DNA of 64,000 bases, from the NCBI GenBank assembly GCA_902626065.1, contig CACODT010000001.1, positions 20,986-84,985 of the forward strand, given 5' to 3'. This document shows positions 8,723 to 17,705 of the stretch, piece after piece (the stretch's first letter is position 1; each line of letters starts with the position of its first letter). The position numbers were made by a program, and so were the translations under genes. The notes beneath the pieces were generated by a model. The model worked only from the letters and a program-made list of their open reading frames with translations. It was not told where the DNA came from and made no database searches. This stretch comes from an uncultured Candidatus Actinomarina sp. GTDB taxonomy: Bacteria; Actinomycetota; Acidimicrobiia; Actinomarinales; Actinomarinaceae.

Positions 8723-9805
8723 TTAAGGAATTTTATTTGCATTCCGTGTAAACATTCTAAGTAATTTAAAACTCCAATTTACCGAGTGATCTGAATCCAC
8801 GATTTGAATGTTATAAATTTCTTCATTTACTGATAGAGAATATTTGTTTTGTTTGATTTCTTTTGTCAAAATTTTATCGATTAGTATTTTATTTCCAAAC
8901 ACATACCAGGGCTCATTTGTATTAACTGAGAATACTCCTCTACTACTTCGGACTCTATATAAATTTTCATTAGTTTCAAAAATTAAATTATTTAAATATG
9001 TATCAATAGAAGATTTATATAGCTTTCGAGTATCTAAGAAATGATTATCTTTTGATTCATTTACGAATGATTTATTTACAATAGTTAAGATATTTCTATC
9101 ATTCGACTGATTGAGTCCTATAAATGTTAGACCCGCATCATTAGTCCACCCAGTTTTAAGGCCATAAAAATTTCTATCTATTAATTTATTAGTATTTAGA
9201 TATAACTTATCAACACCTTCAATATTAGAAATAAAACTAGGTCTCATAAGTATTGTCATCAATTCATAATTTTTAATTATTTCTTTTGAAAGTATTAACA
9301 AATCACTTAATGTTGTGTAATGACCTTCTTCATCAAGTCCATCTGGATTCATAAAGTTTGTGCTATTCATTCCCAGTTGATTAGCTTTTTTATTCATTAA
9401 ATCAACAAAATTATCATTACCTGTAGTAACTAATTCAGAAGCAGCAAAACATGCATCATTTGCTGAGTAAATTAATATAAATTCTAATAAATTTTCTACA
9501 GTCATTTCCTGGCCAGGTTCTAAATATGCAACCTTACCTTCAAAAACGTAATTTTCTGGAAGTGATATTACGATATAATCACTCAGGTTGTAATTATCTA
9601 TTAAAACCAACGCCGTCATAAGCTTAGTAAGTGAAGCTGGTGCAATTATTTCATCTATATTTTTGAAAAACATAAGTTCATTATTATCAAGATCATAAGA
9701 AAGATAATATTCCGTTGTTAATAATTCTTTATCTACTTCTTCTGCATATGCAATATGATTAATTACAAAAGAAGAAATTAAAAATATTGCTATAAATCTT
9801 CTAAT
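8723..9805 (-). CDS. dacA: D-alanyl-D-alanine carboxypeptidase (S11, penicillin-binding protein), probable ATT start
   Basis: Trims the terminal D-Ala of peptidoglycan stem peptides outside the membrane. Motifs: SxxK in PASLTKLMT, SxN in YSANDAC and KTG in GLKTGW. The first ATG (9673) would give 316 residues without a signal peptide and would start only about 14 residues before the active Ser. The frame is open for a further 44 codons and encodes a clean signal sequence (IRRFIAIFLISSFVIN...AYA-EE). No ATG, GTG or TTG lies before it. An ATT at 9805 stands 6 nt after a GGGAG ribosome site, so I infer ATT initiation and 360 residues. It overlaps the ftsR end by 16 bp. Confidence 0.85.
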   Translation of the reverse strand: MRRFIAIFLISSFVINHIAYAEEVDKELLTTEYYLSYDLDNNELMFFKNIDEIIAPASLTKLMTALVLIDNYNLSDYIVISLPENYVFEGKVAYLEPGQEMTVENLLEFILIYSANDACFAASELVTTGNDNFVDLMNKKANQLGMNSTNFMNPDGLDEEGHYTTLSDLLILSKEIIKNYELMTILMRPSFISNIEGVDKLYLNTNKLIDRNFYGLKTGWTNDAGLTFIGLNQSNDRNILTIVNKSFVNESKDNHFLDTRKLYKSSIDTYLNNLIFETNENLYRVRSSRGVFSVNTNEPWYVFGNKILIDKILTKEIKQNKYSLSVNEEIYNIQIVDSDHSVNWSFKLLRMFTRNANKIP

Positions 9806-10365
9806 ATGTAGCTCCCGATAATTTCAGAAAATTTTTCAATAGCAATTTGAATTTCATCAGGATCAGTACCTGAAAATTGAAAATATGTTTCAAAGAAACC
9901 AACTCCCCTATCAGATAATGATTTAATTAAAGATAAATTTTTTACACCTAAACCAAGCGAGAATAAATATGCAAGAGCAGAAAATCTCTCTACATCTTGA
10001 TGTGTATATTTATCTTTAAACTTTTCATATTTATATTCAACTAAATCATTAAAATCATTTTCATTCATTCCTGCTTTTTTTAGTGCGTCGTGTTGTGAGT
10101 ACTCTTTTATTACAATTTTTGAATTTACTAAAGGATTTACTAAAAGCTTTGGATTGTTTTTAATAGCTTTTAATGAATAAAATTGATTTTCTTGTAAATC
10201 AAGTATATTTTTAATCCTTGTTATATCTTTTTCAGAAAAACTTCTTGTTCCTCCATTTGATCTTTTTGGTTTAATGAGGCCTTCTTTTTCTAAAAATCTA
10301 ATACGCGATATTGATATAGATGGAAACTCTTTCTTTATTTCTTTGTAAGCTTCTCCAATATTCAT
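9790..10365 (-). CDS. ftsR: MerR-family regulator FtsR
   Basis: 191 residues. The N-terminal MerR helix-turn-helix reads IGEAYKEI...ISISRIRFLEKEGLIKPKRSNGGTR..., and the remaining 120 residues are an all-helical domain. The position directly after garA matches the actinobacterial FtsR (Rv1828 type), described as an activator of ftsZ in corynebacteria. It overlaps garA by 4 bp (ATGA) and dacA by 16 bp. Any role in cell-division control here is inferred from the family. Confidence 0.9.
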   Translation of the reverse strand: MNIGEAYKEIKKEFPSISISRIRFLEKEGLIKPKRSNGGTRSFSEKDITRIKNILDLQENQFYSLKAIKNNPKLLVNPLVNSKIVIKEYSQHDALKKAGMNENDFNDLVEYKYEKFKDKYTHQDVERFSALAYLFSLGLGVKNLSLIKSLSDRGVGFFETYFQFSGTDPDEIQIAIEKFSEIIGSYILEDL

Positions 10366-10712
10366 TTTTTATCTACTTTTGTGATTATTAAATTAAATTT
10401 ACCTATCTGGATTCTAAAACCAGACATGAGGTTTGCTTCTTCTATAAGTTGTCCATTAACAAAAATACCGTTTGTAGATTTTTCATCAATAATTTTAATA
10501 TCCTCATCATCGACACTAATAAAGCCATGATTCCTTGATACTGTAATATCATCAAGAATAATTTCTTTATTTTCTAAACGACCTATCTTGTGAATTCCAT
10601 TTGTTAAGAGCCAAGAAGATGATTTGGTATCATCATTTAACAACGAAAGTATATATTTTGCTTCTTGATTAATAAATATTGAATCTTCAAATGGTACTGT
10701 ATCGTTATTCAT
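10362..10712 (-). CDS. garA: FHA-domain protein, GarA/OdhI-like
   Basis: 116 residues. A single forkhead-associated domain covers about 38-112 with the phosphothreonine-binding residues IGR (43-45), SRNHG (near 58-62) and STNGIFVNG (near 77-85). GarA/OdhI proteins restrain 2-oxoglutarate dehydrogenase and glutamate metabolism under Ser/Thr kinase control. The N-terminal tail (about 35 residues) has Thr5 but not the clear Thr-Thr kinase site of mycobacterial GarA, so kinase regulation is unproven. It overlaps pgsA by 8 bp. Confidence 0.88.
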   Translation of the reverse strand: MNNDTVPFEDSIFINQEAKYILSLLNDDTKSSSWLLTNGIHKIGRLENKEIILDDITVSRNHGFISVDDEDIKIIDEKSTNGIFVNGQLIEEANLMSGFRIQIGKFNLIITKVDKK

Positions 10713-11235
10713 TTTTTATATATATTTTATAGAAATATTCTAGTGCGACAAAATAGTAAAAAATTAGTGAAATTAATCCAAAATATGTAAAGAAAAGTGC
10801 ATTATTAGTGTTATTTATTACGAAAAAACAAATAGAAAAGAATATTAAAACTGTTCCAAATTTACCAAAGTTTGAAACTTTTAATGTTTTAGTTTTTGTT
10901 AGTACATTTAATGAGCCGATCATTACTAAAATCTCTCTAATCAAAATACCGTAAAAAAACCAAGTAGGAAATATATTTGATAACCAAAATAACAATAATA
11001 AAAAAACAATTCTGTCGCATACAGGATCTAATATTGTTCCCAATCGACTAACTAAATTAAACTTTCTAGCTACTATTCCATCAATTGAGTCCGAGATACC
11101 AATAAGTGCAATAATAATTACTAAGTTTATTGTTAAAAAATTGTCGTATGAATGCTGAAAAAATAAATATACGGACAAAACAAGGCGTGAGAGAGTTATT
11201 AAATTTGGTAAAAGAAAAATATCTTTAGGACTCAA
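10705..11235 (-). CDS. pgsA: CDP-alcohol phosphatidyltransferase, PgsA-type
   Basis: About 176 residues with four or more membrane helices. The CDP-alcohol signature is complete: D-x2-D-G-x2-A-R, eight residues, G-x3-D-x3-D, visible as DSIDGIVARKF...GTILDPVCDR. It probably makes phosphatidylglycerophosphate, but a cardiolipin- or inositol-type activity cannot be excluded. The frame is open to an ATG at 11265. I prefer a TTG at 11235 because it lies 8 nt after AGGA and gives a normal family N-terminus, with an 11-bp overlap with oppF. Confidence 0.85.
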   Translation of the reverse strand: MSPKDIFLLPNLITLSRLVLSVYLFFQHSYDNFLTINLVIIIALIGISDSIDGIVARKFNLVSRLGTILDPVCDRIVFLLLLFWLSNIFPTWFFYGILIREILVMIGSLNVLTKTKTLKVSNFGKFGTVLIFFSICFFVINNTNNALFFTYFGLISLIFYYFVALEYFYKIYIKNE

Positions 11236-12184
11236 TAAGAAAATCCTTTGTGTCGTGAGTAGCAACTAAATGTCCCCCACCTATATCAACCATTTTCTCA
11301 TTTGGATTCTTTGAAATTATATTGTCTAATTCATCAAAATTGACTTTATACCGTTCTCTTTTGTATGTTGGATCTGGTATTGGAATTGATGATATCAACC
11401 TTTTAGTATATGGGTGTACTGGATTTTGTAATAGTTCTTCAGTTTCTCCTATTTCTACAATTTTTCCATTAAACATAACAGCAATTCTATTGCACATGTA
11501 CCTAGCAACAGCTAGATCGTGTGTAATGTATAAATAAGAAACTTCTAGTTCTTTTGCTAAGTTCAACATTAAATCCATAATCGAAATTCGAATAGATACG
11601 TCCAACATTGAGGTTGGCTCGTCACATACTACAAACTTTGGCTTCATAACTAAAGTTCTTGCAATTGAAACTCGTTGTCTTTGACCACCCGAAATTTCAT
11701 GTGGGTATCTTGAAAGATAATTCTCTGGTGGGGTCAAGCCAACAGTTCTTAATATTTCGACTATTGCATCCTCTCTTTCGGAAAGTGATCCAATGTTATG
11801 AATATCAAGTGGTTCTTTAATAATATCCTTTATTGTCCATCTTGGATTTAATGACTCATATGGATCTTGGAATATCATTTGCATATTTCTTCTAAAAATT
11901 CTTATCCCATCTTCATCAATATTGTCGATTGATTCCATATTTTTTGAATCTGGATTAAAAAAGTTTACGCTTCCAGAAGTTTTTGGATCTAGTAAACACA
12001 ATGATCTTGCTGTAGTAGTTTTTCCACATCCACTCTGACCAACTAGACCAAGAGTTTCTCCTGCTTTAATGTCAAAACTTATTCCATCAACTGCCTTTAC
12101 TATTTTCTTATTGCGTGAAAACACACTTTTAGAAACTTCAAAATGTTTTACTAAATTTCTAACTTCTAAAATATTTTTATTCAT
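11225..12184 (-). CDS. oppF: Peptide ABC transporter ATP-binding protein (OppF/DppF type)
   Basis: 319 residues. Walker A GQSGCGKTT near 50-58, Q-loop MIFQDPYESLNPRW near 108, signature SGGQRQRVSIAR near 169 and Walker B FVVCDEPTSMLDVS near 190. It ends with the C-terminal oligopeptide-transporter extension (HPYTKRLISSIPIPDP). It pairs with the neighbouring OppD ATPase to drive import through OppBC. It overlaps oppD by 8 bp. Confidence 0.93.
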   Translation of the reverse strand: MNKNILEVRNLVKHFEVSKSVFSRNKKIVKAVDGISFDIKAGETLGLVGQSGCGKTTTARSLCLLDPKTSGSVNFFNPDSKNMESIDNIDEDGIRIFRRNMQMIFQDPYESLNPRWTIKDIIKEPLDIHNIGSLSEREDAIVEILRTVGLTPPENYLSRYPHEISGGQRQRVSIARTLVMKPKFVVCDEPTSMLDVSIRISIMDLMLNLAKELEVSYLYITHDLAVARYMCNRIAVMFNGKIVEIGETEELLQNPVHPYTKRLISSIPIPDPTYKRERYKVNFDELDNIISKNPNEKMVDIGGGHLVATHDTKDFLIES

Positions 12185-13160
12185 TTTTTACACATCCCGA
12201 ACAACATTGATCTGCAAAATGATCATCCCCGACTTTTACCAGACGCATTTCTATTGATTGATTTTTGCATTGTGTAGTAGGTGTTGGACACCTTGGCGAA
12301 AATGAACATCCATCTATTTTATTTATCAAACTAGGTGGTTCACCATCTAAAGATCTTAACTTTTTCTTTTCACCTCTAATTGACGGTGTTGAATCTAGCA
12401 ATGCTCTTGTATATGAATGTTTAGGTGATTTAAAAACTTCCTGAGTTGGGCCTATTTCTACTATTGAGCCGGCATACATAACAGCTATTTTATCTGTCAT
12501 CTCAGCAATCACAGCAATATCGTGTGATATATAAATTAAACTCAATCCAAGTAAATCTTGAACTTTTTTAATTTCGTTCAAAATCTGGTCTTGTATTACT
12601 ACATCTAAAGCAGTTGTTGGTTCGTCAGCAATTATAAGTTTTGGATCGCAAGATAAGGCTAATGCAATAACTGCTCTTTGCTTCATTCCTCCAGATAATT
12701 CATGGGGAAACCTTTCAGATATTGATTCATCTAGGCCAACCATCTTGAATAATTCATTTATTTTATTTATATTCTGTTGTTTAGAATTTTCTGGATAGTG
12801 CTCTCTCATTGCTTCTCTTATTTGCTCTCCAATTTTTACAACTGGATTCCATGCATTCATAGCTCCCTGAAAAACAATACTTACACTGTCCCACCTAACT
12901 TTTCTTAATTCATTTTCAGAGAGTCCAATTAACTCTTTTCCATCAAGTTTTATACTTCCTTCAGTAATAACAGAATTATCAGGTTGAAGTTGCAAAAGTG
13001 TCATTGCTACTGAGGTTTTACCACATCCTGACTCACCTACTAAGCCGAAAGACTCGCCACTTTTTACCGTAAATGATATATCTTTGACAGCATCAACATT
13101 TCCGTCCAAAGTGTCATAATGCATTGATAAGTTTTTTACTTCCAATAAAGATTCGACCAT
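12177..13160 (-). CDS. oppD: Peptide ABC transporter ATP-binding protein (OppD/DppD type)
   Basis: 327 residues when started at the ATG at 13160, which shares one base with the permease stop (TAATG). The longer frame upstream is shadow within the permease gene. Walker A GESGCGKTS, signature LSGGMKQRAVIALAL and Walker B LIIADEPTTALDV are present. The C-terminal region has the oligopeptide-family cysteines (CSFSPRCPTPTTQC, then CCSGC), which in relatives may bind an Fe-S cluster. Confidence 0.93.
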   Translation of the reverse strand: MVESLLEVKNLSMHYDTLDGNVDAVKDISFTVKSGESFGLVGESGCGKTSVAMTLLQLQPDNSVITEGSIKLDGKELIGLSENELRKVRWDSVSIVFQGAMNAWNPVVKIGEQIREAMREHYPENSKQQNINKINELFKMVGLDESISERFPHELSGGMKQRAVIALALSCDPKLIIADEPTTALDVVIQDQILNEIKKVQDLLGLSLIYISHDIAVIAEMTDKIAVMYAGSIVEIGPTQEVFKSPKHSYTRALLDSTPSIRGEKKKLRSLDGEPPSLINKIDGCSFSPRCPTPTTQCKNQSIEMRLVKVGDDHFADQCCSGCVKNE

Positions 13161-14224
13161 TATCTTCTCCTTAATCTTGGATTGAATACATCGTCTAAAC
13201 CTCTTCCTACTAAATAAAATCCACCCGCTAAAAGCGTCACTGCTAATCCTGCAGGAACAATTAACCACCAATATTTAAGGCCAGTAAATATAAATCCTTC
13301 TGTTTGGGATAAATAAATCATAATTCCCCAACTCATATCTATATTTAAAAGTCCTAAAAAGGACAATACACTTTCTGAAGCAATCGCTCCAGTAACACTA
13401 AAAACCATATATAGCAAAGCTAGTGGTGCAACATTAGGAAGAATATGAGAAAACATTATTCTTCTTTTACTACCACCTGTAATTCTTGCAGAATCAACAA
13501 AAGGTTTTACTTTTACTTGAAGTGCTTGAGATTTTATAGTTATAACAGAGCCTCCCAGTCCACCTAAAGTACCTAAGACAATTGCTAAATGCCAAACTTT
13601 AAGTTCCGCAAAGGCAGAAATTATAAACAAAAATGGTAAAGTAGGTAGCATCAAAACCAAGTCAGACTGTCTCATTAAATAAGTATCTAATTTACCACCA
13701 TAAAATGCAGCAGCTGTACCAAGTAAAGTAGAGATACCAACACCAATAATTGCACTTATTAGACCTAAAAGAAATGCAACTTGGCTACCTTCCATAATTT
13801 GTGAAAAAATATCTCTACCTAGCGAATCTGTACCTAACAAATGTCTTGATGATGGTGGTGCAGGTTGAACATTTGATTCGTAGATATCTCCAACTTCAAC
13901 CTGGATATTAAATGCTTTTAAATATCTTATATTAACTTCATCAACTTTAGGACAATCCTCTTTAGTTTGATATTCTCTTGTTGGGTATTGATCGGGACAT
14001 TCAACAACTGTTCTTGCTACTTGTTCAGCATCGTAACCTACTACCGGATGATATGTTGCTTCATCCCATATATTTGTTAAAAATAAAATTGGTTGTAAAA
14101 TTGCAAGAAAACCGAAAAAAATTACTATTGTTAATCCAGTAATTCCCAAACGGCTTTGTTTAAATAGCTTCCAGTTTTTTTTCAATGTAGCTTTTATATC
14201 TCTTTCGACGTTTTGATTATCCAT
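13160..14224 (-). CDS. oppC: Peptide ABC transporter permease (OppC/DppC type)
   Basis: 354 residues with about six membrane helices. The characteristic SSRHLLGTDSLGRDIFSQ follows the first loop, and the EAA motif lies near AASARITGG-type sequence at ARITGGSKRRIMFSHILPN. The extracytoplasmic loop between helix 1 and GTDSLGRD is enlarged to about 70 residues and holds two Cys (in ECPDQYP and DCPK) that could form a disulphide. It is 2 nt downstream of oppB. Confidence 0.92.
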   Translation of the reverse strand: MDNQNVERDIKATLKKNWKLFKQSRLGITGLTIVIFFGFLAILQPILFLTNIWDEATYHPVVGYDAEQVARTVVECPDQYPTREYQTKEDCPKVDEVNIRYLKAFNIQVEVGDIYESNVQPAPPSSRHLLGTDSLGRDIFSQIMEGSQVAFLLGLISAIIGVGISTLLGTAAAFYGGKLDTYLMRQSDLVLMLPTLPFLFIISAFAELKVWHLAIVLGTLGGLGGSVITIKSQALQVKVKPFVDSARITGGSKRRIMFSHILPNVAPLALLYMVFSVTGAIASESVLSFLGLLNIDMSWGIMIYLSQTEGFIFTGLKYWWLIVPAGLAVTLLAGGFYLVGRGLDDVFNPRLRRR

Positions 14225-14226
14225 AA

Positions 14227-15399
14227 TTAATTCTCTGATTTAATCCTTATCCTTGGGTCTAAAAATGCATAAGATACATCTGCTATAAAGTGAGCTATTA
14301 AAGCTAATATTCCAATAAATGAAAAAGAGGCCATAGCGAGTGGGATGTCTTCTTGAACGACTGCTTCAAGTATAAGCTGACCCATCCCAGGCCATGAGAA
14401 TATTGACTCAGTTAGTACAGATCCATCAATTATTGTAATGATCGTAAAAATGAAAGAGGTTACAACCGGTAGTAATGCTGTCCTTGCAGCATGTCTATCT
14501 CGAATTCTCTTTTGACTTAGTCCTTTAGCTCTTGCAGTAAGAATGTAATCATCCTTAAGAACTTCCATCATAGTAGTACGAGTTAAAAGTGCAGTACCAG
14601 CAAAAGCTACAAGCGTAACGGTAAATGTTGGGAGTATCATGTGATATGCAATATCTGCTGCATAGAAACGTTTCAAAGCTGCCTCTCCATTGGTCCAATA
14701 AGTAGCCGCTAAAGCAAACAATGATATTAAGCCTAAAAATCTTACATTTCTTCTATTCTGTAACGATTCAATATTTCGTGTAAATATAAAAATAAGAAAT
14801 AGTAAAAATGAAGAAACTGTAACGAATATAATCAATGTATAAAAAATTTCATCACTTGTATAAGGTGAGTCATACCACTTCTCAGGAACTAAAAATTTTC
14901 CTAGTGGAAACCAGTCCATTTTATATCCAAAAAACCAAAGCATCATCAAAGCGAACCAGGGATAAAAAACTGTATATGAAAAAACTGAACCTATAGTTAT
15001 CCATGTCTCTGATTTAGACCCTCTTCTCCAGGCAAGAATTTTTCCAACTAAAAAACCCGTATAGAAAGCAATGACATTAACTATAGAAAACAACATGAGT
15101 GTACGCGGTAATCTTTCGGCTATTAAGTCAATAGGTGTCCGTGGATAGTATGTATAAGAGTAACCAAAATCACCCTTAAAAAAATTGATGATGTAAAGCT
15201 GTACGCGCTCATAAAGTGGTTTATCTAGACCAAAAGCTTCGATAGTTTTTTGATATGCCTCAGGAGGTAATAGAGGATTTAAAAGTAAGCTCGAAAATGC
15301 ATTACCTGGTATTGCATTAAATAATAAATAAGAAATAACGAGGAAAAGAAAGAACACTATAACCATTTCGAAAAATCTTTTTATGGTATAAATTAACAT
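14227..15399 (-). CDS. oppB: Peptide ABC transporter permease (OppB/DppB type)
   Basis: 390 residues, longer than the usual 310-340. The N-terminus is typical (FFLFLVISYLLFNAIPG, then YERVQLYIINFFKGDFGYSY). The EAA motif region is DDYILTARAKGLSQKRIRDRHAARTALLP. An extra membrane segment and linker of roughly 60 residues lie near 190-250, between the usual helices. It is separated from the substrate-binding protein gene by a strong stem-loop. Confidence 0.92.
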   Translation of the reverse strand: MLIYTIKRFFEMVIVFFLFLVISYLLFNAIPGNAFSSLLLNPLLPPEAYQKTIEAFGLDKPLYERVQLYIINFFKGDFGYSYTYYPRTPIDLIAERLPRTLMLFSIVNVIAFYTGFLVGKILAWRRGSKSETWITIGSVFSYTVFYPWFALMMLWFFGYKMDWFPLGKFLVPEKWYDSPYTSDEIFYTLIIFVTVSSFLLFLIFIFTRNIESLQNRRNVRFLGLISLFALAATYWTNGEAALKRFYAADIAYHMILPTFTVTLVAFAGTALLTRTTMMEVLKDDYILTARAKGLSQKRIRDRHAARTALLPVVTSFIFTIITIIDGSVLTESIFSWPGMGQLILEAVVQEDIPLAMASFSFIGILALIAHFIADVSYAFLDPRIRIKSEN

Positions 15400-15443
15400 G
15401 TTTCCTCTTAGATATTAACGGTAATTAAGTATAAATATTAAAT

Positions 15444-15471
15444 GAAAAGTGGGTATTTCTACCCACTTTTC
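15444..15471 (-). repeat. Perfect inverted repeat between SBP and permease genes
   Basis: A 12-bp perfect stem (half-site GAAAAGTGGGTA) with a 4-nt loop, in the 88-bp gap after the SBP stop. It is not followed by a T-run on the minus strand. It is therefore more likely an mRNA-stabilising or partial-attenuation stem that raises SBP over permease expression than a full terminator (inference from similar transporter operons). Confidence 0.8.
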
Positions 15472-15487
15472 AGATAAATAATAGTAT

Positions 15488-17482
15488 TTAGTCGTTAACT
15501 TTAACGCTGCCAGGTAATCCTGTAAGGTTTGACAGAGCACCTAGAACTTCAGTATAAGGAAATTCTATATTTGATCTGTAAGCCTCGATTAATGGCGGTG
15601 TAAAGAGAACTAAATATGGAAGGTCATCAAAAAGAATTGCTTCCATTTTATTAGCAATAACTTGTGCTTCACTAACGGTTTTTGCAGCATTAAATTCTGC
15701 AGCTAAGGCATCATATTCTGGATTACTGTATCCAGGTGTATTAATACCTCCTGCACATGCATCACCGTCAGATTGGAAAAAGTCAACTATATGATCAGGA
15801 TAAGGAGTTAATCCCCAACCTAACATATAGAAGTACCAATCATCGCAAGTTTCTTCACCAAGAATAATGTCAACAATGACACTAAATCCAGTTGGTCTTG
15901 CAATAACATCAACACCTAATTGTTGCATCCAATCGGCTGCAAATAATGAAAATGTTGATCTAATTGGGTCGTATCCAGGACCTGGTGCATAAAGCAACAT
16001 ATCTGAAGGCATTGTCTCACCATTAGGACCTTTAAGTCCTGTTGGTGCTACTGCTCTTTCAGCTCCTCCTGGGTGCTCTCCCCAACTATCAGCTGTCCAA
16101 CCACCGTCTTGAAGTATTCCGATAGATTTATTCCATCGTTCTTCGGCAGATAGGCCATCACATTCTGCTAATACACCAGTAACTGGTGCAACCCACGAAG
16201 TTAATGCAGGTGGCATTTGTCCGTCCATATTTAGGACCGCTCCTGCAAGAACGCTATCAATAACAAATTGTTTATCAACAATACAAGAAACTGCTTGTCT
16301 AAATTCTTTGTTACTTGTTGGGAATGCTCCTTCTCTGGTGTTAAATGCCATATACCTATAACCATTTGATTGGTTAGTGATAACTTCGACATCACCAGCT
16401 GAAATTAGAGATTCCACAGCGTTTCTCTTTAATCCGAGTGGATTAATAACAAAATCTACTTCTCCAGCTTGAAATGCTATATAAGCAGCATCTTGATCAC
16501 CGTAAAGTGAAAATTCAACTGTACCAACAAATGGTCCGTCAGTCCATGAAATTGTATCTCCACTTAAGTCTCCAAACTCATATGATACTACTGGTGCTAC
16601 ACCGTTATCTAGGCTGTATGAAACACCACCGTTTGCATAAACAGTTGTGTCTCCACCAAACCACATTGTGTCTGAATCATATTCCCATGTATAAAATGCT
16701 CCACTTTCAAGTGTCCCATATTGCCATGGTCCAGCTGTTGGAGCACCTTCTCCTGGTGCTGCTAAGAGGGTTTCTCTATCAGCTGTAAATTGTGACCAAT
16801 AATGCTCTGCAACAATTGATGCTGTACCAACACCATATTGCCAAATTGACAATCCTGGATCAAAGTTAAAAGTGATTTTAACTGTATAGTCATCAATTGC
16901 TTCGATGTTTGTAAGACCTTCCGAAACTGTACCATCTTCACCTTCAGTAGCTAATGGGTAGTTATATGTCCATGCACCTAACATACCTAAATCTCTAACG
17001 GTTTGATATGTAAATACCATATCGTTAGCATCAATTGCTTCTCCGTCACTCCATTCCCAACCTTCTTGTAACGGAACAGTATAACTAAATGTTCCATCAC
17101 CATTATCTACAGAAGTTTCAACTAACTCTGAAGCTAATGATGTAACTAGAGTGTAAGTTGGGTAGTTTGTACCGAATAAAGTAATTGACTGAGGGCTTAA
17201 TGTTGCATAAGTCCAAAAGTCTTGTTGTACATCTAAAGCATCCCAAATATTGAAGCCTTGTGGATCAGAAAAGATACCTAATTTGAAGACGCCATCTGGG
17301 GCACCTGATGCTTCTTCAACCTCTGCTGCAGTTGTTGCTGGAGCAGCAGTAGTCTCAGGGGTCTCCTCAGCTACTACTTCTTCTTCAGCAGTTTCGCCAC
17401 CTGAACAGGCAACGACAACCATCGCAAAAATTGAGAAAAGCACAACAAATTTCCATCTTGCTGAGCCTTTATAATTACTCAA
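15488..17482 (-). CDS. oppA: Peptide ABC transporter substrate-binding lipoprotein (SBP family 5)
   Basis: 664 residues from the TTG at 17482, which lies 5 nt after AGGAG. The frame continues upstream, but that part lacks support. The N-terminus is a lipoprotein signal with lipobox VVACSGG, so Cys anchors it outside the membrane. A 35-residue low-complexity linker rich in Glu, Ala and Thr follows. The mature domain has the family 5 pattern (DPQGFNIWDAL..., WEWSDGEAIDANDMVFTYQT, FRQAVSCIVDK). It captures peptides or similar solutes for OppBCDF. The long leader carries a promoter, a hairpin and a palindrome. Confidence 0.93.
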   Translation of the reverse strand: MSNYKGSARWKFVVLFSIFAMVVVACSGGETAEEEVVAEETPETTAAPATTAAEVEEASGAPDGVFKLGIFSDPQGFNIWDALDVQQDFWTYATLSPQSITLFGTNYPTYTLVTSLASELVETSVDNGDGTFSYTVPLQEGWEWSDGEAIDANDMVFTYQTVRDLGMLGAWTYNYPLATEGEDGTVSEGLTNIEAIDDYTVKITFNFDPGLSIWQYGVGTASIVAEHYWSQFTADRETLLAAPGEGAPTAGPWQYGTLESGAFYTWEYDSDTMWFGGDTTVYANGGVSYSLDNGVAPVVSYEFGDLSGDTISWTDGPFVGTVEFSLYGDQDAAYIAFQAGEVDFVINPLGLKRNAVESLISAGDVEVITNQSNGYRYMAFNTREGAFPTSNKEFRQAVSCIVDKQFVIDSVLAGAVLNMDGQMPPALTSWVAPVTGVLAECDGLSAEERWNKSIGILQDGGWTADSWGEHPGGAERAVAPTGLKGPNGETMPSDMLLYAPGPGYDPIRSTFSLFAADWMQQLGVDVIARPTGFSVIVDIILGEETCDDWYFYMLGWGLTPYPDHIVDFFQSDGDACAGGINTPGYSNPEYDALAAEFNAAKTVSEAQVIANKMEAILFDDLPYLVLFTPPLIEAYRSNIEFPYTEVLGALSNLTGLPGSVKVND

Positions 17483-17491
17483 TATTTCTCC

Positions 17492-17507
17492 TTTTTGTAT
17501 ACAAAAA
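17492..17507. repeat. 16-bp perfect palindrome just upstream of the SBP ribosome site
   Basis: TTTTTGTATACAAAAA is its own reverse complement. It sits between the leader hairpin and the AGGAG of the SBP gene. It could be an operator, or an RNA element competing with the hairpin for the U-run. Confidence 0.6.
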
Positions 17508-17527
17508 ATCCACTTTAAAAAGTGGAT
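17502..17527 (-). promoter_or_regulatory. Leader hairpin with U-run, attenuator-like or 5' stabiliser
   Basis: On the minus strand, ATCCACTTT and AAAGTGGAT form a 9-bp stem (17508-17527) followed by six T. This looks like an intrinsic terminator but lies about 20-45 nt before the SBP start and after the predicted promoter. It may terminate read-through from der, attenuate SBP transcription, or form a protective 5' end. Confidence 0.55.
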
Positions 17528-17533
17528 AAACAT

Positions 17534-17561
17534 ATAGTAGATACCTTAAAACTGATATCAA
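17534..17561 (-). promoter_or_regulatory. Predicted promoter of the oligopeptide transporter operon
   Basis: On the minus strand TTGATA (17561-17556), a 16-nt spacer and TACTAT (17539-17534). The predicted start is near 17527, the first base of the leader hairpin. Confidence 0.5.
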
Positions 17562-17705
17562 CAAGTAATTAAAATTAATTAGTACATTTATTTGATATTT
17601 TCCTATTAGTTGTTTAAGAATATTGTTATTAAAACTTGATATATCCTTATTACAAGGTAAAAACCAAATAAAAAAACACCAAATTTAAACCCAAAGTTTT
17701 CCATC

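Noticed and set aside
13161..13271. 37-codon extension of oppD
   Set aside because: It lies in the permease coding sequence. The ATG at 13160 overlaps the permease stop as TAATG, and starts the family N-terminus.
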